A DNA stretch of 64,000 nucleotides from Rhizoclosmatium globosum (lineage: Eukaryota; Chytridiomycota; Chytridiomycetes; Chytridiales; Chytriomycetaceae). The stretch lies in assembly GCA_002104985.1 (NCBI GenBank), contig MCGO01000029.1, positions 310,001 through 374,000 of the forward strand. Reading direction: 5' to 3'. The translations under genes were made by a program, and so were the position numbers. Shown here piece after piece: positions 47,948 to 60,290 of this stretch. The notes beneath the pieces were generated by a model, which made no database searches, had not been told where the DNA came from, and was given only the letters and a program-made list of their open reading frames with translations. Numbering within the stretch: position 1 is the first letter of the stretch; each line of letters opens with the position of its first letter.

Positions 47948-48223
47948 TCTTTCTTAGTTTTGTTTCTATGAGTGTATTCGATTGCTCTAGCTTTACGCTT
48001 TTGAAACTGTAGGTTTCGTGGGGCACACTAATCAACCCACGATCTTTGGTGGAACCACATCAGTGTGAAATCCAGAATCTAGATATTCAATCTACGATGC
48101 ATTAACGGCAGTTTCAGACATTCATGAACAGGAAATATATCAATACTTGCGTGCAGCATTTGGCAGCCATATGTTTTAATAATTTATAAAGCATGCATTT
48201 GTCCAATTAAAGAGAAAAAGGAA

Positions 48224-48881
48224 TCATCCATTCATTGCATCTGCTGATTTGCAACCTAGGCTCCTGAACCACCTCTGAACCCGTTGAAAAGTGGTACTTG
48301 TGAAACCAATGGATCCTTCGACCCCGGAGATCCACTCAAGTTTGATGCATCTGAAATACATATGACTTAAATTTGATGGACAATTTGGTGATAATGACTC
48401 TATAGCAATCGTGGGCAAAGGTTTTGCTGTTTTGTTGGACAGTTCGATAGTTACCGTCGTTTATAGCCAAAATGGAGAGAAAATTGGCGATGACTACTTG
48501 AGCTTTACGTTTAAAACCTGTTTAGATTAAAGGTTGGCTTACTTGTATCCAAAATGACTACACGGTGATTTTCCGCGACACTGGATGCAATTGGGCTTGG
48601 ACAAGTTGACATAGGAACAGCGGAAACGTCTTCTGCATTATCAACGTTGGTGAAGTCAATGTGACAAGAATTATTTGTCCCCTGATCTTCTTTCCATCCA
48701 TACATGACATAGCTCGACGGGCATCTTCCTCCACCACGAATTCCTCAATACCCTCGCCATGGCGGTTCAATTCTGTGGTTCGAATTTTTCCAAATAGTCC
48801 GAATTCAATTATTAGACAGCGTAAGGTAATGGTACTGTGAAGGTTGTCGATATACTTTGTTGTGGCTGAGAAAGAATACAA
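48224..48881 (-). pseudogene. RRM-like fragment, probably degenerate
   Basis: The open frame 48881-48558 contains an RRM-like order: KYIDNLHSTITLRCLIIEF (RNP2 position and first helix), LFGKIRTTELNRHG, then EEFVVEEDARRAMSCMDGKK and IRGQIILV. The RNP1 aromatic residues are degenerate. Possible further exons near 48705-48511 and 48418-48224 do not join convincingly, and I see no solid start. It may be a small RNA-binding protein gene whose exons I could not resolve. Confidence 0.45.
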
Positions 48882-49449
48882 CGTTTGACTCGATTAAATC
48901 CACTGTTATTTGCCTCCCCATTTATTTGTTTCTGAAGTTGACGAAGCGAATTGGGTCTTGATTCGTCTTGTTTGTGACGCTCATCGTGAACTGATGTTCG
49001 TTCACCCAGTCTTTTGACATTCCAAGTCTGAGGGTGTTGAGCAGTGAGGGGAGGGAGCTAAAGTAAGTGATGAGTCTGAGGTAATATGGGAATCGCTGCA
49101 AAAGCTGACAAAGGCGAGAATCCGAGGCTCATTCCATTGATCCAACGAAAGTAACTTGATCGGCATTGGGATTGTCAAGCAAAAACCACTGTCGTAAGAA
49201 CAATGGTATATCCAACCAGGACGATGAAAAGCTGTAATGAAGTGATGCTAGATGTTAAGTTAATGAGCCCTTACATAAATGTCAATTACCTTCGTCGTTT
49301 GCTGGGTTTGTGCAAATACTGCCGCTACATCCCAAAGCAATCGTCCTATGAAGGGTTGGTGATGTATTATGTGAGTAGAACTTTTGATTTAAATATGGTA
49401 ATGGCTAGAAGTATGTATTAAACTTAAGAATTTCATGGATTCAAGGGTG
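48882..49449. other. Intergenic region without a supported gene
   Basis: Only short frames occur, the longest being 72 codons at 49203-49421, without motifs or splice context. Confidence 0.5.
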
Positions 49450-51657
49450 TCAGCAACACCAAATCTTGTGTACAGCAACAAAGCAGAAAGCTAACAAGCA
49501 GAAGTCCTCCTCAAAACAATTGAAACAGCTTAGCCCCAACCATCCCCACACAATGTCTCTTAACCACATCCTCCTCCGGAACCACAACCATCTCACCAAT
49601 TTTCCCTCGTCGTCATCCCGTCCAACCAGTCGTGTTGAGAATGAAACCTCCCGTCCCCCAACTTCTACACGTGCAGATCCATATGTTAATCCACATTGAT
49701 ATACTACTTGTCGAGCTGTGAGAATGGGGCGGCGGTATATAACCTTTGGAGGAAGAGTATTGATATCCAAATCGTCAAACCCAACAATACGCGAAACAAA
49801 GTCCCGGCGTAAATACACGCTGTGAGGGATAGAAACAAAACGAGAGGAATTGAGAGGAATCGAATAGACCAATCGATCGTAATCAGTTAAAAACGGCAGG
49901 TTTGAAGAAAGTTTTCGGGGAGGAAGGTTGGTAAATGAGTAGGGAGCTTTGGACCTCTGTTCTGACGTTTCTTGGACGAGTTCAGAGGATTCCGTCGAAA
50001 TTGTATCAAATGTTGTCAATGACGAGTTCGAGGATGTCGGGGATGAGCTTTCGTTTGAAGGTGGTTGGTCTGCAGGCTGGGTGGGTGTTTGAGCAGGAGA
50101 ATCAGTGTCTGAAAAAGAAGAGTTTTGCTTGGATGCCATGTTTTGCAACTTCGGAAGTATAGTGGCACTACGATTAGATTGAGCTGGTCTGTCGGTAACC
50201 ATTGCGCTCTTAGCAATAGGGTCTGAATCAAACATCATAGCAGTGTCATATTCATGGAAGAAAGAAAGTGGTTTGAATGAATTTCTTTGGGCTGGGGTTG
50301 GAGTTGAGGGTTTGGCGACGCTGGAAGCGAACTATTAGGTACCACGTTTCCTGACAGGGATGTTTGTCTAAATGAAGATGGAGGAGACATATTGAGCTCG
50401 TCGGAGAATCGGTGCATTGTCAAAAGTTTCTTTTCATTGGTGAGAGGCGGAGAATCAGGGGCATTTTGGCTCAATGCCAGTGGACGGAAGTCGGTGTATA
50501 TGATTGGTTTCGAGGAAATTTGAGGCGTTGGCTGGGATGGGGTCGGATAAGTTGTCGAATGAAGATTATGATTGGAATAGAGTCGTTGCTGCTCAGGATT
50601 CATGAAGCAAAGAGACGAGACGTGTACAGTATTGGTAATATTGTTCGGGGAATAAATACGTTCTGATCGACCTGCAGATTGATTGGTTAAATTGTGTGTG
50701 CTTGAGTATGCGACACGATTTTGATGATGGCTATGTTGGGTTTCACGGTCCCCGATCGACGCGTTGGTTCTGAGAAACGAGAAGGACGATATTTCGTGTT
50801 GTCTGGACGAGTGGTGCTGAGTGAGTTGATTCCCTTGGGATACAAACTCCTTGACGTTTGCAACCAGCTTGCTGGCAAGAGCTTGCTGATAAGCTGAAAC
50901 GTCATTCGATAGGGTTATGATAGATCCAGAACTCTCGGTACTGCCAGTACTGAATCCTAAGGAAACCTCCAATCTCATGTCCGATTGTGTCAACGAATTT
51001 ATGCTTGCGGCTTCCAGAACGACAGGCTTTGGTTTGGCAAAAGTAACAACCAGATTCGTTTGTTTGCGAAGTATAAAGCGTGCTGCCGTCGCGTCATTGT
51101 GTGTTGCAAACGTAGCATAACAATACTTTCCATAGAACTGAACACTTTTGAACCTGCCATGAATAAGATAAAGATCAGAACAAGCAAAATCGGGATTCAC
51201 ACTCACCCCAGCAAGTCCTGGCACATGATCAGCAGTTCTTCTTTGGCATAGTTTGGAGGCAAGTGAGTAATATGGATGACGCACGGGTTCAAACCGGCTT
51301 CTTCCGCATCATCTGGTTGAGGATACGGCACCGAATCTGATTGTGTTGTATTCAGAGCAAAGAAAGAAGAGAGAGCCACGCACAAGTTTGTTTCGCACAA
51401 TCCACGGACAAAACACCGGGCACCGCGCCAACAACCGCCGCCGCCAACGCCGCATCATCGTCGCTGCGAAACACGGCAAACACAAACCGGCGTAGAATCC
51501 TGTTTTTGTGATCGATTTGAATCGGTTCGAATTGGAATCAAGTCAAAAGGTAACGAACCAATCAGCGAGAACCCACAAGACGACGAAGAAGAACAAACAA
51601 GTTGCCGCGGTGGATGCGCGGCGCCGCGAACGAGACGTGGAGCGTGTCGCGTGCCAT
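49450..51657 (-). CDS. RNA-binding protein with two RRM domains
   Basis: The likely start at 51657 gives MARDTLHVSFAAPRIHRGN, the first strand of RRM1, which continues after an intron as RFVFAVFRSDDDAALAAAV. RRM2 is encoded by the next exons: NPCVIHITHLPPNYAKEE (RNP2), then YGKYCYATFATHNDATAARF (RNP1) and LVVTFAKPKP. The rest is a Ser/Asn/Gln/Pro-rich disordered tail. The tail frame shifts by one base near 50281-50292 (CCCAAAG tract) before MMFDSDPIAKSAM. A final ordered-looking stretch, SSRFVSIPHSVYLRRDFVSR, precedes the stop at 49450. It probably binds mRNA; its role is unknown. Confidence 0.7.
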
Positions 51658-51751
51658 CGTCTGTTTCGTGTTTCGTGTTTGAATGAGACTTTTGTTCGGA
51701 CTTGCTTTTGCAGTTTAGACTTGTCCAGATTTTGATCACTTTCGGACTTTA

Positions 51752-53742
51752 TTATACAACCCTATCAATCACATGCTTCCTCCACAACTTCCACGTCTTG
51801 GGAGCCATGATTAGAAACATTATAATTCCCATTGCTGACGAAGAATACATTCCAAACTGTAACACAAACTTGCTTGACAATTTCGGCACAGAAATACGTG
51901 CACATTCGGTCTGTGACTGGTGCGACATTATGCACATGAACCAATCGATAGTCCAATCAGGAGGAGACTCTATAAAACTTGTGAACGTGTTGACAGTGCT
52001 GTTGCTGATGTCCTATCAGTTTAATCATAATTAGACTTTGATAATGTCACAAAGAAAATGGCTTACATAGTCGATTCCCAACAGTCCTATACAAACCGTA
52101 CACATGGCGATAGGCCTACCACTCTCTGTTACAATGTCTTTCAGTCTTTGAAGACCATTATCCACACTTTCTGCAGCCCTCTCCATCGCAACCCCAAGAT
52201 ACGATTTCGGACGCTCTTTTACAGGTGATGATGCATCTAGTTGTGTACTGATAGTATCTCGGCTACTATATTTGTCCAACTCCGCATCCGATCCCATTTG
52301 CCGTCCAAGGACACTCCTCCGAATACTCCCCGCAGCAGCCTCTAAAACACTCGGCGAGGACGGCGCATTCGCCCTCAATGGACTCGCAAGCTGGATCCTG
52401 AGCATCTCATAAATCGTCCAAAAGTTGAGTAAATACGGTGGCCCAGATAACGTCACTAGAGGCCAAAAGAACAAATCGTTCGCCATTACTTCCTCCGCCG
52501 TAATCGTGCACATGATTCCGTTACTTGCGTACCCATGCATCCCAGCAATACTCCCCGCGACGCCTAGACTGACCACAACAACAAACGCGAACAAATGACT
52601 TCGGTATTTTGATAGAGACGTGTTGTTCCAAACAAGAAGTAAATGTAACGAAACACAATACGCAGCGGTATAACAGTTGACATAGAATATTGACGCGATG
52701 AAAACAACACCTTGTAACAAGCATGCGAAACTGTTTCCTTGTGTAGCCGCTGTAATGCTATCCTTGCATATAAACTGCGATGGAAATGCGAGGATAAGGC
52801 TTTGATTCAAATGGAACACGAGCATCCCGAATTCAATGTGATGGATCAGGTTTCCAGGGAATTGTGGGGACTCGAATAGTAGCGATGTCAGCAGGAACGC
52901 GCAGCAGAAGAACGAGATAATTGAGATTCCTGATACAGTTGGGACTGATGTCGCAAAGGCGTTTTCAGGGTAGAAGTTGTGGACAAAGGGGCACTTGAAG
53001 CAGCATTCTCCTGCACATAGTTGGCCATGCGCTGAAGTTATATTTTTTGAAAGGTTCATGATATTATAGGAAGGGATGGGTAGCATAACGGACGGGCATG
53101 TCGACGGTGACGGTATTGGCGATACTGTCGCGAAGATTGTTCCAGTCGTAGATACACGAGTGGTTGTCGTTGTGGGAGGCACGTAGACTTTTGCGAATTA
53201 TTAGATGCAAAGGTTATAAACGTGATACTCACCTGGAGGTTTATAGTCAGATCCCAGACACTGGGCATCTTGCGAATATGGGTATGGGGCTCCAATAACG
53301 TTAGAAAAGCATGAAGGAAGGTTTAAGCCAAGCTGCGAAAACAGTGGCCCACAGGTTGATGTCATTGTTGAACAGACTGACATACAAGCTAAACTGTCCA
53401 TAATATCTAGATTGCAATATTCATCAACGTTTATCCTAATTAGAACAAAGAAAAGCTTACTGTTTGAACAACTTGGATACGCTGAATAACAGATCCAATG
53501 TAAAAACGTCTCGACACATGGAACATAACTCGCTGTTGAATTCAGCATCATCATAGGCTCGATATTATAGCTCTTCAATATTGATTCAATCCCAGAAATC
53601 TTGTTTCCGTCCGATAGAAATACTGGGTAGTCAACAATAGTAGAACAAAGCCCCCACTTGAATACGTAGTGCATGAATCAGCAGCAGACATCGACTGTGT
53701 ACAAAGTAATAGAAGGAGTCGCAATGTCCATTTTAAACCCAT
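51752..53742 (-). CDS. Frizzled/Smoothened-like seven-transmembrane receptor
   Basis: The start at 53742 encodes a signal peptide, MGLKWTLRLLLLLCTQSMSA. A cysteine-rich extracellular domain follows: VPCVETFLHWICYSAYPSC, then ACMSVCSTMTSTCGPLFSQL and LPSCF, spacing like a Frizzled CRD. A Thr-rich stalk and CCFKCPFVHNFYPE lead to seven hydrophobic helices, from ISIISFFCCAFLLTSLLF to FGMYSSSAMGIIMFLIM. The seventh helix is encoded by a last exon ending at 51752, recovered by a GTAAGC-to-TAG intron after GIDY. The loop before the last two helices is long and Ser-rich. After the leader the frame shifts by one base at the C5 run 53651-53655. It resembles the fungal and amoebozoan FSL receptors. Its ligand is unknown. 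Confidence 0.8.
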
Positions 53743-54031
53743 TTGACTTTATCTGAAGTATTCTCCTTCGCTTCTTCCAATCAAGAACAAAGACCGCCAC
53801 CATTGTTCCCAACTCCGCCAATCACCTCTTAACTAAGACACAAACCGTAAAACTAAATCGGGAGAGCGCTCTTTTATGCAGCAGTCATCTCCCCTTCCCA
53901 AATATCTTTATTGGGTGCAAAGATAAAAAAACGTAACAAAAAACAAATGCCATCATCCAAAAAACCAGGAGTTCCTCCCTCCCATCGTCTACAAAATTCC
54001 CAACCTCCTTACGATAAATAGCAAAATTCAT

Positions 54032-56036
54032 CTACAACAACGCGTCCGCATCAATCAATTCCTCTTCATCCCCAGCCCCAGCACCACTACCGGCGCCTCC
54101 ATCAACTCCAACAGAATCATCCACAACACCTTCGCCAAGAACTTTCTCAACATCATCTCCCTCAACAGCAAAAGTGCGTTCACTGACATGTGGTTTTGGC
54201 TGGTTGAGCACCAAAGTCCTGTTCCCGCCCTTCACAGCGTGTTTATACGGACAGCCTGGTTTATTGCAGTGACCGTCGAAACGACAGGGTACTTGAGAGA
54301 TATCGGTTGAAGCGGCAGCATTGTTTCCAGGGGGGTGGAAGAAGGGACATGCAGGGTTTAAACAGTTTGGATAGAATCTGCATTGTTTAGTAGGTGTCGC
54401 TGCAGCGGTTTGGTTCCATGGGTGCCAGAAACTACATCCGTATCGGGTACATTGGGCACCGAAGCGGCATGGCGGTGGTGTTTGTTGTTGGTATTGTTGT
54501 TGCTGCTGTTGGGTTGAGTTGACTTGTCCGTCTGGTTGAGGAGTTGATTCGGTAATGATTTCCGCGTCTTCTGATTCGGCTACTGAGGCAGCTGATTTAG
54601 GCACTGCGGTGTTTCCAGGTGCAGCATCTTCGGCTGCGACGGATTCATCGATGCTGGCTTGAGATGTTTGTTGTTGATCATGTCCAAATGCTGGTCTCAT
54701 TGCACCGCCACCTCGTTGGAATCCACCCCGCATACCGCCCCTAAAGTTTTGCTGTTGCTGGAAACCTCCATATCCGCCTCGTCCGCCACGCATACCACCG
54801 TTGAACCCTCCCCGCATTCCACCACCTTGAACCATTCCAGTTGGAACCAAGTTTCCGAAAGAATCCAAAAAGAATCCAGGTGGCGGTGTCATGGCTGGCA
54901 TCATAAGGTTCTGTTGGAGTTGCTGCATATTGCTTCGCTGTTGCTGTTGCTGGAATGAATTGAAGTTGCGGAAGTTGTTATTTTGATTTCGGTTGTTCCA
55001 CTGCTGCTGGCCATGCTGTTGACTATGTTGCAGGCCGTGCTGCTGACCATGCTGTTGACCGTGTTGCTGACCGTGTTGCTGACCGTGTTGCTGACCGTGT
55101 TGTTGGCCATGCTGCTGGCCATGTTGCTGACCATGGAGCTGATTTAATGATTGGCCTTGTTGTTGATTGTTGTTTGGGAGTATTTGAATTTCATGGCGTC
55201 CATTCTGCTGTTGTTGGTGTGATTGTCCTCGATTCAAATCATCCGAGACCTGTCCCAACCTTGATGTTATACCACCCAATCTAGACTGAATTGGGCTAGG
55301 GGATACAGCTGTTCCAGTTCCTCGACCCACAATCCCCACTGACTTTGTGGCAGGTGTTGGCACTGCAGCAGGAGGTTTTGAAGGTTCCTCAACGATACCA
55401 AAACGAGCCATTCGTTGTTTCCGCGCTTCTTCTGAATCAACAGCAACTCGTTTGGCAGGAGGAGGCACAACTGCATCCTTCTTTGGTTCAGGCAAGTCCC
55501 ACACGATTGGAGCAAAGCGCTTTCCCGATGCTGAAGGTTTATTTTCTGCTTCAGCCGCTGAATTCGATGCAGTATTTGATTGTTCGATTTCCCGTGCCTT
55601 GTTTAGCGAGGCTGAGGGATGCGCAGTTGTGAGTCGATGATGATCCGGGTGCTCAAGGCAGTCACCTTCTTTGACCTTCTTCGAATCGTTTTCCAAGTAC
55701 TCGTAGACCCAGGCGACAAAGTCCTTTGCGGAGGGCATGACTGGTACCATAAGTAAGTAACAAAGAACAAGAACCAAACAAAGTGCGCACCCTCGGCCAG
55801 CTCCAACTCGGCCTCGTCCTGTGTTTTGAACGTGTCTCTGAGCTGCAAAATGAAGGCCGCGAGTCCCGCCGCGTCGTCTGGCGTCATTTCTTCGCCGCGC
55901 TTGCTCACAAACGAGAACACGTCAGACTGGAAACACGCAACGAGTTAGCTGCTCTCTCGTTGCGAGTTTAAAGTAGCTACAAACCACAAACTGATCCGGA
56001 TTGCTGAGAAGGTGCGCGAACTCTTGGACGGACATT
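54032..56036 (-). CDS. NAB2: Nab2/ZC3H14-type poly(A)-binding zinc-finger protein
   Basis: About 631 residues from exons 56036-55986, 55926-55791 and 55740-54032. The N-terminus, MSVQEFAHLLSNPDQF, and the following helices match the PWI-like Nab2 fold. A Gln/His tandem repeat and an RGG region (GGMRGGRGGYGGF) follow. At the C-terminus are three Nab2-type CCCH fingers: CRFGAQCTRYGCSFWH, CRFYPNCLNPACPFFH and CRFDGHCNKPGCPYKH. The order N-fold, QQQ, RGG, CCCH is that of yeast Nab2, a nuclear poly(A)-RNA-binding export factor. The tail is acidic. The start lies 56 bp from the divergent glycosyltransferase-like gene. Confidence 0.9.
55006..55135. repeat. 12-bp tandem repeat encoding GQQH in NAB2
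   Basis: About ten near-perfect units (plus strand TGCTGACCGTGT and variants) encode HGQQ repeated in frame. The unit length is a multiple of three, so changes in copy number would preserve the frame. Confidence 0.9.
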
Positions 56037-56092
56037 GGTGAGTTCAGAACTGATGGTGCAAAGTTTCTCTCTTCTCAAATCAAGCTAATCAA

Positions 56093-57778
56093 ATGCATTC
56101 AAAGCTACAGCCGAGGTACAGGCGCATCCTCACAATAACTGCTGTTACAATTACTGCTTTCTTGATGTGGAATAGCATGGCGCGTAAACCATCAAACCTG
56201 TCAACATCAAAGTATACCTCTGCTAAACAGAAAGCTGTACAACGCTGCTTCTATGGTATTGACGCCTCTCCTTGCATATTCGACTACGAATGGGATGAAA
56301 GGCGCGTAAAAGGACAATCTCCTCTCTTGCTGCCTCGCTTACGAGACCCCTTTAATGGTTGGAATGTGTTGAACGAAGATGAAGAGTCCCTCCAAGAGAA
56401 CCACAACTCGGACCGCAAGATTGCAATTCTGTACTTTAATGAGCGCAAGGAATACTTGGAAAAGATGGATAGATACTATTACGATGAGGTAGTTACACCC
56501 CTTGTCAAATCATAACCCGCGCATCGAATTAACGACCCACAAGGTGAAAGCAGCGTCCAGTCACCCAAACCTTCTTGTACGCATGTGGGGCCCTGGTTGG
56601 CCGAAATACAACGCAAAGCTGACGGCTCAACAAAACATTGCACAAGCTTTTCCAAACCTTCCATTCGACATTATATACACGAAAACTTGGCATCACAATG
56701 TGACTTCCGATACTGCCGTTGTAATCCACGGAACGGGAGACTGTCACAAACTCAAGTGTATTCACGAAAAGTATTACCCAACTCACGCCGACGCAATCAC
56801 GTTCCGATACGCGGGCGAAATTCTTGAGTTTGGTAGACCGGAACAGTGGAAATTACGGGAACAAAGACGCGTGTCCAAAGTATTTCCGGAGTTGAATGAA
56901 ACACATCAACGATCCATGGAGCAACCGATGCCATTCTTTTTTCATTCTCCCGACTGTGCTGACGAGGCTTTGATGCATCCTATTCGGTCGTCTTCGAGAA
57001 CACGGTGGTGGAGGTCTGAACGATGGGAAGACTCCAGACCCACGCAGATTCAGTTATTGGGATACACGGATTCCAGTTGGTATCCTCTTCGCGCGAAAAT
57101 CTTGCATGGAATTGAAAAGGGGTTTATTCAGAACGCAAAAGTGTATGAACACGTCGGTTATGTTCTGCAACCTGAGAAGGGCAAAGCAAAAAAGATTTCC
57201 TCTTTGGAATTGGGAGTCTTTGATCCTCAAGATCCTGCTGTGGAGCATCACGTGAGTTTTGATGCCCCATTTTCCTAATGAAACTGATTCCAATTCAATA
57301 TTACTCGCATTAGCGGAAGAACCAACAATCATGGGCAAAGACACTCGCCACCACCCAAATTTGCGTGTTTGATTCATCTATCCTACGCAAAGCTATCCGC
57401 AAATACCAAGAATCATTCATGTCCGGCTGTGTCGTCGCCGCCGACATTCCCCTTGAAATGGAATCAGTCTTCAAAGGAGTCGTGATCCCATTACGCGCTG
57501 ACATGGAAGTAGAAGAAATCAACGACGTGTTGCAGCGGTATTTAAAGGATAAAGAAAGGTTGGCGAGAATGGCGATGGAAGCATTTCGACGTGCGAGATC
57601 ATTATGGACGTGTCGGAATAAAGTGGATCGATTGTTGGAAGCTGCTGAGATGGTTGTTAGTGGAGAAAGAGGGTACTGGTTTCCCTTTGAATTTCGAGGA
57701 ACGTGTAGGCTATTTGAGGAAGGTGGCGGTGCTGGGGGAAAGCACATGACTGAATGGTGTCGAAAGCATCAAATTTAA
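56093..57778 (+). CDS. Putative Golgi glycosyltransferase-like type II membrane protein, copy 1
   Basis: About 522 residues from exons 56093-56488, 56544-57251 and 57314-57778. A single N-terminal membrane anchor (ILTITAVTITAFLMW) follows a short basic tail, giving type II topology. The luminal part has an N-terminal region (KIAILYFNERKEYL, MWGPGWPKYNA, VVIHGTGDCH, FFFHSPDC). The C-terminal half resembles GT-B glycosyltransferases of the exostosin/CgeB-like kind: YPLRAKILHGIEKGFIQNA, KVYEHVGY, then an acceptor-side motif SGCVVAADIPLEMES. It ends with paired cysteines (GTCRLFEE, EWCRKH). The exact GT family is not certain. Its paralogue lies at 60799. Confidence 0.65.
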
Positions 57779-57886
57779 TTAAAAGTGTTAAGTGAAACGA
57801 GTGTACATATATTTTCTTGTATGATGCTGACATAATGAAAAAGAAAGTAGAAGAGACGGTGGGAACTTGTACGGCAAAGTAAAGTA

Positions 57887-59628
57887 TCAACATAGAATCA
57901 ATCCGGCTTCTGTATTATCAACACGTTCAATAACTCGTTGCCTTACTTTCGCACATCCATTTGAGAAGATGCAGTTTGGGCGAAAGCCTTGTTTGGATTT
58001 GAATCGGACTCCGATAAAATCACCATTCAATATCCACATCGACACAAGCTCCGCTGAAATAAGGCGTCTCGTGTCTGTGTCTGTGGTTTCAAAAAGCTCC
58101 GCATCCTCCAACGTACAGTTGACGTTCTGCTCAGGCCAACGAAATTTCCAAACATCTTTCCAACCATCACAAATAACATCCAAGACATGATACACGGGAC
58201 ATTGATCCTTACGGATATTGTAGAGGACAAGCCGGAGAAATGGTTCCTCAAACAGTTGCGAAAAGCGCTCCTTCGCCTTCGTGGGGACTTTAATTGGTTT
58301 ACCAGAATGATTCATATTGTAACCACGAACCAATTTCGTCAAAATGTCTTCAAACGTGGATGGTTTCATAGTTTCAACTCGGGTTGGTTCGGAACTGTTC
58401 ACTCCAAGTAACCAACTGTTGATATCAATATATGATGTCCCCTTAGGTTCCTTCCACTCATTCAGCCGGAGTTTTGACCTTTTTTTGTGCGGAGTAACAG
58501 TGTCACGGTTTCCAAAATGCAAGTCATCCCACGGTGCTACTTTCGCCAAAATAAGTGGCGGATCTTCCTTGAGACATCGATAACACAATAAGCTTGCGAT
58601 GGCATCATTTGCTCCATATTTTATAGCCGCTTCCGAAAGATTGGGTAATCTCCAGTCATGTCCTGAACAGTTTGGGCCTTTGAAAGCTGGCTGGACGGTA
58701 TGAACACAGACGTAATAGAGCGATCTCAGGGATTGAGCGCGAATATTAAGTCCTTTTGCAATATTTCCAATGTCGACAATATTTTGCACCTGAAGTATGG
58801 AGATCAACAAGCAGGTTTCAACTTTGAGGTAATTCGCACCTCAATACCAAAAGCGGTTTTAATTGATTTACAATCCGAACCAATAGAAACACCCGTTTTG
58901 ATGACATCGGTATTAAGAAGGAAAGCAAGGAGACACGGAGGAAGTGTTGGGTGGGATGTTGACGATGTAAACAAATGCCAAAACTGTAAAAGACGGTCAA
59001 TTCAAAACTATCTGTAACAGGAATCACGACGTACCTGACATATGACCACAATGTGCGACGAAAACGCGATTTGTATAGTGGACAACGAATTGTTGGCGAA
59101 TTCGCAATCCAGTCCAACCTCTTTGAAAGCGAATCCATCTAAAATAGTAGTAAAGACCGTTTCCATTTGTGCAGTGTTTGACAATACAAAGACGCTGGCG
59201 TTGGGGACAAGTAGGCCTGGAACGTTGAGGCCAAAATACCCCTTTGTAGTCAGTTTCTCCAGAATCTTTGTGGTTGCTTCTTCCGAGACAGTATTCAAAA
59301 GGTGATCTGATATGGCATTGGTTGCATCTGAACCAAGTTCAGGGACAGTTACGAGAGCATCCCGGTCAGGGTGGCGAAAAAAGAATGAACCGGTGGGCAT
59401 ACTCGATTGTTCAACTTGCTTCTGCCTCTTAGCGTTGAGTTCGATTTCTTCATCTGACGACTCGTATCGCCTCTTTTGAGGAGGGAGGATACCTGTCAAA
59501 ATGGAATCCTCCTCATCGAGTCTGTCACCACAATCAGGTATTTTCTCGGCTTCTTCGTGCAAACCCGTTGCAAACGTGGTGCCTAAAGCAGGCGATGGTG
59601 TACAACCGAGTTCCGCTTTCATGGCCAT
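57887..59628 (-). CDS. DEDD-family 3'-5' exonuclease (RNase D/WRN-like)
   Basis: About 546 residues from exons 59628-59035, 58983-58840 and 58789-57887. The first catalytic motif is VGLDCEFANNSLSTIQIAF (D-x-E). Then comes IKTGVSIGSDCKSIKTAFG, which corresponds to the G-x-x-x-x-x-D motif, and VQNIVDIGNIA. The C-terminal motif is DWRLPNLSEAAIKYGANDA (Y-x-x-x-D). The N-terminal 150 residues are charged and contain a basic cluster (NAKRQKQ) that could be nuclear targeting. The C-terminal extension beyond the nuclease is not recognised. The substrate may be RNA or DNA. A broken partial copy lies just upstream. Confidence 0.8.
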
Positions 59629-59732
59629 TTATTTCATGAGAAAGAAGAGGGCAAAAATAATATCAACGTGAAAACATATAAAGTTGGATGCTCAAAGTCA
59701 TGATAGGATGCAAAGCTGATAATAAATAAGAT

Positions 59733-59920
59733 TAATAGTTCGTAGCGTGAGACAAAAGCAGTGTCCACAGCCAAGGGACACCGCTTCGTATGTAAGGACA
59801 TCGTCACGGCATGGCTCGAACCCAGGGGTTACAGCCTGTTTATTATGGTTTTCACCGCCATACCAACTGATCGAAAATTCCTACTAATATGTGGGGGTGG
59901 CTCATTAATAACGGCAGCAA
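59733..59920 (-). repeat. tRNA-derived SINE-like repeat, copy 1
   Basis: About 188 bp, about 98% identical to copy 2. Read on the minus strand it has TCGATCAGTTGGTATGG, close to the tRNA A box, and, 40-50 bp later, GGGTTCGAGCC, close to the B box, at RNA polymerase III promoter spacing. The sequence does not fold into a proper cloverleaf (the T stem does not pair), so it is not a functional tRNA. About 90 bp of non-tRNA body follows. Confidence 0.65.
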
Positions 59921-59929
59921 ATATATTTA

Positions 59930-60290
59930 AATTAAGTAGTATGAGGGTTAACAAACAGTGTCCAAACTTGAGTCAATTCGTACCTCAATACAAAACGCGG
60001 TTTTTAATTGATTTACAATCTGAAGCAATAGAAACACCCGTTTTGATGACATCGACATTGAGAAGAAAGCAATTTAATCTTCCTCATCGGGTATGTTACA
60101 ATACTCAGGTACTTGTCTTGGCTCCAAGGTGTCAACCTCGTTGCACATGCTTAAAGCAGGCGATGGTGCACAAGTGGGTTATCTTTCCATGGCCATTTGT
60201 CTCATGCGAGAAAGAATCAACGTGAATAGATTTAAAAGTTGGATGCTCAAACTGATAGGATGCAAAGCTGATAGTAAATAAGATTAATAT
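59930..60290 (-). pseudogene. Degenerate partial copy of the DEDD exonuclease gene
   Basis: 59960-60075 matches exonuclease exon 2 with its splice donor (58832-58925), including the shared tract ATAGAAACACCCGTTTTGAT. 60145-60290 matches the start of exon 1 and its upstream flank (59585-59745), including GCAGGCGATGGTG. The intervening coding region is largely missing, and stops occur. With the flanking SINE copies this forms a direct duplication. Confidence 0.8.

Noticed and set aside
51702..52034. 110-codon plus-strand frame in the apparent gap beyond the Frizzled-like gene
   Set aside because: It is antisense to the last exon of the receptor, whose seventh helix reads cleanly on the minus strand.
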